Shown here in pieces: positions 6,828 through 10,034 of a stretch of DNA of 10,034 bases (position 1 is its first letter; each line of letters begins with the position of its first letter). The notes beneath the pieces are model-generated. The model did not search any database and was not told the origin of the DNA. It was given only the letters and a program-made list of their open reading frames with translations. Made by a program: the position numbers and the translations under genes. This DNA is from Halovenus sp. (GTDB lineage: Archaea; Halobacteriota; Halobacteria; Halobacteriales; Haloarculaceae). The stretch covers positions 1-10,034 of the forward strand of contig PUMG01000074.1 of the NCBI GenBank assembly GCA_003551265.1, in the 5' to 3' direction.

Positions 6828-7337
6828 ATGCACACCTACGAGCGCAGGGTTCGGGTGGACGCGTCGTTCGAGGATGTCTGGGAGTTTCACTCCACGGAGG
6901 CTGGACTCGAAGCATTGACACCGTCGTGGATGAATCTACGCGTCGAGTCTGTTACTGGTCCAGACGGCGAGGCGAATCCCGACGAACTCGAGGAAGGGTC
7001 GACCGTCCAGGCTTCTATCAGACCGCTCAGTATCGGACCGCGCCAGCACTGGACGTCCGACATCGTCGCGCGCAACCGGCGCAACTGTTCTGGATACTTC
7101 CGTGACGTGATGAGCGACGGACCGTTTCGGAAGTGGCACCACACGCACTACTTCTACGCCGATGGCGACGAGACTGTCGTCAGAGACACGGTCGAGTACG
7201 AACTCCCGCTCGGTCCACTCGACGCTGTGTTCGGTCCGCTTGCAGTCGTCGGCTTCGAACCGATGTTCTGGGACCGACACCGGCGAACGCGGAGTCTCCT
7301 CGAAAGTCCTGGTGGATTTTCCGCTATCAGTCTCTGA
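6828..7337 (+). CDS. SRPBCC-domain (START/Bet v1-like) ligand-binding protein
   Basis: A 169-residue soluble protein of the SRPBCC superfamily, helix-grip folds that hold hydrophobic ligands in a central cavity. The pattern matches the group called ligand-binding SRPBCC proteins (COG4276-like). It opens with YERRVRVDASFEDVWEFHST (4-23), then LEALTPSWMNLRV (28-40) and RPLSIGPRQHWTSDIV (65-80). The signature SGYFRDVMSDGPFRKWHHTHYF follows (88-109, residues G98-P99-F100 and W103-H104-H105), then VVRDTVEYELPLGPLD. The protein is complete. The ligand is unknown; no catalytic residue can be named. The ATG at 6828 is chosen because the Bet v1 fold begins there; the frame stays open to 6720, but that would overlap the acn start and adds non-homologous sequence. 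The upstream TATA signal is weak (about 6797-6806). A short T-rich run (7359-7366) lies 21 bases after the stop, a possible terminator. Confidence 0.9.
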   Translation: MHTYERRVRVDASFEDVWEFHSTEAGLEALTPSWMNLRVESVTGPDGEANPDELEEGSTVQASIRPLSIGPRQHWTSDIVARNRRNCSGYFRDVMSDGPFRKWHHTHYFYADGDETVVRDTVEYELPLGPLDAVFGPLAVVGFEPMFWDRHRRTRSLLESPGGFSAISL

Positions 7338-7376
7338 CGATTCCGCAGTATCAGCCTGTCTTTTCCGTTGAAGTCG

Positions 7377-8471
7377 TTACTCGGCGTCGCTCGTCGCAGT
7401 CTCGATGGTATCAACAGTCTCTTCCTGTGGTGGGTCCGGCACTGCTGAACGGTCGTCGCCAGTCACGTCTTCACTGTTCTCGCCGCTATCGTCACCGCTG
7501 TCGTCGCTTTCTCCACGGTCCTCTTCTTTCACAGTCGAGTTGACTTCGCCTTCCTCATCGTCACCCTGCTCGCTCTCCTGTTCGTCCTTGTTTTCGCTCT
7601 CGTTCTGGTCTTCGACCACGCTGTCGTCGAGCACTGGTTCGGAAACCATCGACATCTCCTCGCGTGCTCGAATCGCACCCTCAACCTCGGCATCGCGGTG
7701 GACCTCGACGAACTCGCCAGCGACGTCACCCCGAACCTCCACATCAGGCCCGACCCGGACGGTTCCGCTCCGGGTCGTCACGTTGCCGGTGATCTGTGTT
7801 CCTGCTCCGACCGTGATCCCTTCGCGGGCACGGAGGCTTCCGAACACCTCGTTGTTGCGCCCGACGACGAGCGACTGTGCGCGGATGTTTCCGTGCAGGC
7901 GACAGTCGTCCCCGATTCGTCCCGGGGTCGAAACCCGCCAGGCATCATCGCTCACGTGACTTCCCCGTGGCATCATAACTGGTTCGTGTGCCTGGTCTTC
8001 CTCGACGAGTGTCGAAAGCAACTCTTCGGCCTTATCTTCCTCACCAATTCGCAACAGCTGTGAGAGGTAGATGAACAGGAACACGATAGTGGGCATTGGG
8101 TTACGGATGACGATCCAGCCGTTGGCGTCGAAGCCGTCCTCGATATCGACGTCGTCGCCGATGTCGATGTTACCCGCGACGCGGAGCGCTTTCCCGATGT
8201 GGACCCGCTCACCGAGGTAGGCGTCACCGCCGACGAGCACGTTGTCCTCGACGTGACACCACATGTCGAGGCGGCAATCCCCCTCGGCTTCGATGTGTCC
8301 TCCGAACCGAACCCGTTCGCCAGCGATGACGTTCCCACCGCGGACGCCGAACTCGACGGTGCTCTGGCCCCCGACGATGACGTCCCCGTCGGTCACGAGG
8401 TCGTGTTCTTGAACGTGCGTCCCGTCGGGAATGACGAGTTCGTCCAGCGGGTCCGAGCGAAACGACGGCAC
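7377..8471 (-). CDS. Haloarchaeal polymer-forming (bactofilin-like) protein
   Basis: A 364-residue protein of the polymer-forming cytoskeletal (bactofilin/DUF583-like) type found in haloarchaea. Two blocks of short repeated strands (about 11-118 and 168-270: VEFGVRG, VLVGGDAYLG, NIDIGDDVDIEDG, RIGDDCRLHGNI, TVRVGPDVEVRGDV) suggest right-handed beta-helix units that may assemble into filaments. Between them lies a hydrophobic stretch NPMPTIVFLFIYLSQLLR (124-141), possibly a membrane anchor, followed by a charged loop. The last 90 or so residues are a low-complexity tail of Glu, Asp and Ser, probably disordered. The frame is open to 8627, but I choose the GTG at 8471: family similarity begins there (SDPLDELVIPDGT) and a TATA box lies 27 bases upstream, giving a leaderless start. 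The role in cell shape is inferred from bactofilins; no partner genes are nearby. Confidence 0.88.
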   Translation of the reverse strand: MPSFRSDPLDELVIPDGTHVQEHDLVTDGDVIVGGQSTVEFGVRGGNVIAGERVRFGGHIEAEGDCRLDMWCHVEDNVLVGGDAYLGERVHIGKALRVAGNIDIGDDVDIEDGFDANGWIVIRNPMPTIVFLFIYLSQLLRIGEEDKAEELLSTLVEEDQAHEPVMMPRGSHVSDDAWRVSTPGRIGDDCRLHGNIRAQSLVVGRNNEVFGSLRAREGITVGAGTQITGNVTTRSGTVRVGPDVEVRGDVAGEFVEVHRDAEVEGAIRAREEMSMVSEPVLDDSVVEDQNESENKDEQESEQGDDEEGEVNSTVKEEDRGESDDSGDDSGENSEDVTGDDRSAVPDPPQEETVDTIETATSDAE

Positions 8472-8492
8472 ACTCGTAACAGTGTATTCGGT

Positions 8493-8502
8493 CGTATTAA
8501 AG
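8493..8502 (-). promoter_or_regulatory. TATA box that fixes the GTG start at 8471
   Basis: CGTATTAAAG on the plus strand reads CTTTAATACG on the minus strand, centred about 27 bases before the GTG at 8471. It supports a leaderless GTG start over longer readings of the frame, which would place this box inside the gene. Confidence 0.6.
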
Positions 8503-8510
8503 CCCAGTGC

Positions 8511-8532
8511 CGCGTCTGACGCGCGTCTGACG
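8511..8532. repeat. Tandem 11-bp direct repeat in a divergent promoter region
   Basis: CGCGTCTGACG occurs twice with no gap (8511-8521 and 8522-8532). It sits immediately upstream of the TATA box of the polymer-forming protein gene, where an activator site would be expected. Confidence 0.5.
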
Positions 8533-8569
8533 TGCGCGCGACGGATGAAGAAAAGAACAGGTGGTAGAG

Positions 8570-8587
8570 GTACGATAATCCCTATAC
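8570..8587 (+). promoter_or_regulatory. Promoter element of the endonuclease gene; left arm of an inverted pair
   Basis: GTACGATAATCCCTATAC ends in a TATA-like CCCTATAC about 26 bases before the ATG at 8611. Its reverse complement recurs at 9965-9982 with one difference (17 of 18). Confidence 0.5.
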
Positions 8588-8610
8588 GCCTCCGCACGAA
8601 CACACGAGCA

Positions 8611-9459
8611 ATGACGGCACAGATCACCGCCGAGACGCGTGCGGAGGCTGTCGTCGACGCGCTCGGATTGTTGTATCACGACGACCTCGACCCCACGGAG
8701 TTCATGCTGTTTCCGGAGGGTGAGGAGACGCGAATCGAGACGGCCACCGACGTCAGTGACTGGCAGCGGACGTTCGGCGGGCGGAACGCCTTCGAGTGTC
8801 TGGTCCGGACGATACTCAGTCAGAACACGAGTGACGCCATCAGCCGACCCGCACACGAGGAGTTGCTCGACCGCTACGGCAACGGTCGAAACACAGACAA
8901 TCACGAGGGACTTGCCGAAGCGCTCGCGGGTGCCGACCACGCCGAACTCGCTGACACGATTCGCTCTGCCGGGCTGTACAATCAGAAAGCCTCGAAGATT
9001 ATCGATGCCGCGGAGTGGATGCTCACCGAGTTCGGGTCGATGAGCGCCTTCGACGAGTACGTCTTCGAGGGCGACCCCGAGACGGTCCGAGAGACGCTGC
9101 TCTCGGTGAACGGCGTCGGTCCAAAAACCGCCGACTGCGTCCTGTTGTTCGCGGGCGGCCGCCACGGAATTTTCCCCGTCGATACGCACGTGCATCGTAT
9201 CGCGCGACGGATGGGACTGGCACCTGCGGACGCAGACCACGAGGAGGTCCGAGCACACATCGAAGCGGACGTACCGGGGGACAAGTGTGGGTTCGGACAC
9301 ACGGCGATGATTCAGTTCGGCCGCGAGTACTGCAGCGCCAGACAACCCGCCTGCCTCGACGACCCCGAGGCGTGTCCGCTCGGTGCCCTCTGTGAGCAGG
9401 TCGGCGTCGACACAACCACGGGGACGGTTCGAGACCCAGCAGACGTGCCTTCGGAGTAG
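8611..9459 (+). CDS. Endonuclease III-family DNA glycosylase/AP lyase
   Basis: A 282-residue base-excision repair protein of the endonuclease III (Nth/HhH-GPD) superfamily, which removes damaged bases and cuts at abasic sites. Conserved parts are FECLVRTILSQNTSD (61-75), the helix-hairpin-helix SVNGVGPKTADCVLLF (165-180) with the expected catalytic lysine K172, and PVDTHVHRIARRMG (189-202) with the catalytic aspartate D191. The C-terminal Fe-S loop has C241, C248, C255 and C261. The spacing is C-x6-C-x6-C-x5-C, against the usual C-x6-C-x2-C-x5-C. It is longer than E. coli Nth (211 residues), with an extra N-terminal part of about 45 residues. I take it as a second, haloarchaeal Nth-like paralogue rather than canonical Nth, so substrate range is uncertain. 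The frame is open upstream to 8431, but the ATG at 8611 has a TATA element at the right distance. The zinc-finger gene follows 65 bases downstream. Confidence 0.92.
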   Translation: MTAQITAETRAEAVVDALGLLYHDDLDPTEFMLFPEGEETRIETATDVSDWQRTFGGRNAFECLVRTILSQNTSDAISRPAHEELLDRYGNGRNTDNHEGLAEALAGADHAELADTIRSAGLYNQKASKIIDAAEWMLTEFGSMSAFDEYVFEGDPETVRETLLSVNGVGPKTADCVLLFAGGRHGIFPVDTHVHRIARRMGLAPADADHEEVRAHIEADVPGDKCGFGHTAMIQFGREYCSARQPACLDDPEACPLGALCEQVGVDTTTGTVRDPADVPSE

Positions 9460-9460
9460 T

Positions 9461-9480
9461 GTTCCGTCGACCGGTATAAT
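9461..9480 (+). repeat. 20-bp promoter-like element, copy 2
   Basis: GTTCCGTCGACCGGTATAAT begins one base after the endonuclease stop and matches 688-707 at 19 of 20 positions. The GGTATAAT part is about 48 bases before the ATG at 9525 and could be its promoter, with a leader of about 20 bases. The 13-base core TTCCGTCGACCGG also occurs at 1888-1900. Confidence 0.5.
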
Positions 9481-9524
9481 CCCAACGTGAAACAGCTTTG
9501 TTTCTGTGGACCGACTATCGACAC

Positions 9525-9959
9525 ATGGAGCTTCGCTGTCCAGTCTGTGAGTATCCACAGGCCGACGGACGCCACCTCGCCAATCACCTCGCGTTCACCG
9601 CCCTCGTTCGCGGTGGAAGCCACGAGGTGTGGCTCGACGAACACGTTCCCGAGTGGGAGTCGTTGGGGGAGAACGGTCTCGCCTCCGCACTGAGCGAGGA
9701 AATCGAGGACGTCGAGGACAGGCCAGCGTTCGACACCACAGAAAGCCACAGCCACCATCAGAACGAGCACTCCCAGAACCAGCACGGAACTGCCCCCTCT
9801 GACCAGCGTCGACAGGCGGACGTCGACATCCCAGTTGCGGAGCTGCCGGACGCCCTCTCCGGGGAGAGTGACGATGATATCTCGGAGGAGACTGCCGAAG
9901 TTGTCGAGCGCGCCCGTGAACTGACGAGACAGCGACGTGCGTCGGCCGACGAACCATAA
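9525..9959 (+). CDS. Small zinc-finger protein, DUF5810-like
   Basis: A 144-residue haloarchaeal protein of unknown function. The N-terminus is a compact CxxC/HxxxH zinc finger (C5, C8, H17, H21 in CPVCEYPQADGRHLANHLAF), followed by GGSHEVWLDEHVPEW (30-44). I associate this pattern with the family DUF5810. The middle is an acidic linker with a His-rich patch (H75, H77, H78, H82, H87). The C-terminus (about 115-140) is a charged helix ending in basic TRQRR. A nucleic-acid or protein contact role is plausible for the finger, but no function is known to me. The ATG at 9525 is preferred over an in-frame TTG at 9498 because the finger begins just after it. It lies 65 bases after the endonuclease gene with its own promoter-like element between, so the two may be partly co-transcribed. 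Confidence 0.87.
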   Translation: MELRCPVCEYPQADGRHLANHLAFTALVRGGSHEVWLDEHVPEWESLGENGLASALSEEIEDVEDRPAFDTTESHSHHQNEHSQNQHGTAPSDQRRQADVDIPVAELPDALSGESDDDISEETAEVVERARELTRQRRASADEP

Positions 9960-9964
9960 GACAG

Positions 9965-9982
9965 GTATAGGGGTTATCGTAC
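9965..9982 (-). repeat. Right arm of the inverted 18-bp pair
   Basis: GTATAGGGGTTATCGTAC is the reverse complement of the endonuclease promoter element at 8570-8587 at 17 of 18 positions. It starts 6 bases after the zinc-finger gene stop. Read as a promoter it would point left, antisense to that gene. Confidence 0.45.
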
Positions 9983-9987
9983 GTCAT

Positions 9988-10025
9988 CAGAGATTTTTCG
10001 CTGTACGTCGCAGCGAGAATCTCTG
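9988..10025. terminator. Long imperfect hairpin after the zinc-finger gene
   Basis: CAGAGATTTTTCGCTG (9988-10003) and CAGCGAGAATCTCTG (10011-10025) pair over about 14-15 bp, with one bulged base and one possible G-U pair, around a 7-base loop. It could be a terminator or an RNA structure; the neighbouring gene on the right is outside the window. I see no gene in 9960-10034. Confidence 0.45.
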
Positions 10026-10034
10026 TACAGGTAC

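Noticed and set aside
8472..8627. Longer N-terminus for the polymer-forming protein (start at 8627)
   Set aside because: It would place the TATA box at 8493-8502 and the tandem repeat inside the gene, and the added 52 residues are Arg-rich and unlike the acidic proteome. The GTG at 8471 fits the family start.
8497..9558. 353-residue open frame on the minus strand opposite the endonuclease gene
   Set aside because: It is the antisense of a well-supported Nth-family gene. Long antisense frames are expected with haloarchaeal GC-rich third positions, and its composition (many Arg, Val, Gly, Cys without motifs) looks like no known protein.
8570..9982. A small transposon bounded by the 18-bp inverted pair
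   Set aside because: No transposase, no flanking target duplication, and both enclosed genes look like native core genes with matching codon use.

Overview
The window reads as a chromosomal stretch of a halophilic archaeon (class Halobacteria). The evidence is proteins rich in Asp and Glu, many GTCGAC/CGTCGA words, a twin-arginine lipoprotein signal, and TATA boxes centred about 25-35 bases before start codons, as in leaderless haloarchaeal transcripts. Several proteins also belong to families I know mainly from haloarchaea. I do not assign a genus. There are nine protein genes and no tRNA, rRNA, CRISPR array or insertion sequence that I can see. No stretch over 300 bases lacks a gene; the longest gap is 541-781, which holds two divergent promoters and some short repeats.

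Left part (1-2514): the 5' part of an ABC transporter ATPase gene runs off the left edge on the minus strand. Divergent from it is a small Tat lipoprotein gene (782-1213). That gene ends 9 bases from the convergent end of a minus-strand pair: a CMI4-like helix-turn-helix protein and, downstream of it, a DUF7504-like RecA-fold protein without a Walker A motif.

Centre (2623-7337): a 705-residue membrane Fe-S oxidoreductase of the FadF/EMO type (ETF:quinone oxidoreductase-like) faces an Aquifex-type aconitase gene on the minus strand, with a small hairpin between the two stops. The aconitase shares a divergent promoter region with an SRPBCC-domain gene. The oxidoreductase (electron entry to the quinone pool) and aconitase (TCA cycle) are both central-metabolism genes, but nothing in the sequence ties them into one regulon.

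Right part (7377-10034): a haloarchaeal polymer-forming (bactofilin-like) protein gene diverges from an endonuclease III-family DNA repair gene. The latter is followed by a small zinc-finger protein (DUF5810-like). The last 75 bases hold a hairpin and no gene.

The window is mostly ordinary core genome, and I see no convincing new multi-gene system. The points most worth checking are the loss of cysteines from the first CCG domain of the oxidoreductase, the widened Fe-S loop of the endonuclease, and two pairs of near-identical 18-20 base elements at promoter positions. One of those pairs brackets the endonuclease/zinc-finger pair in inverted orientation.
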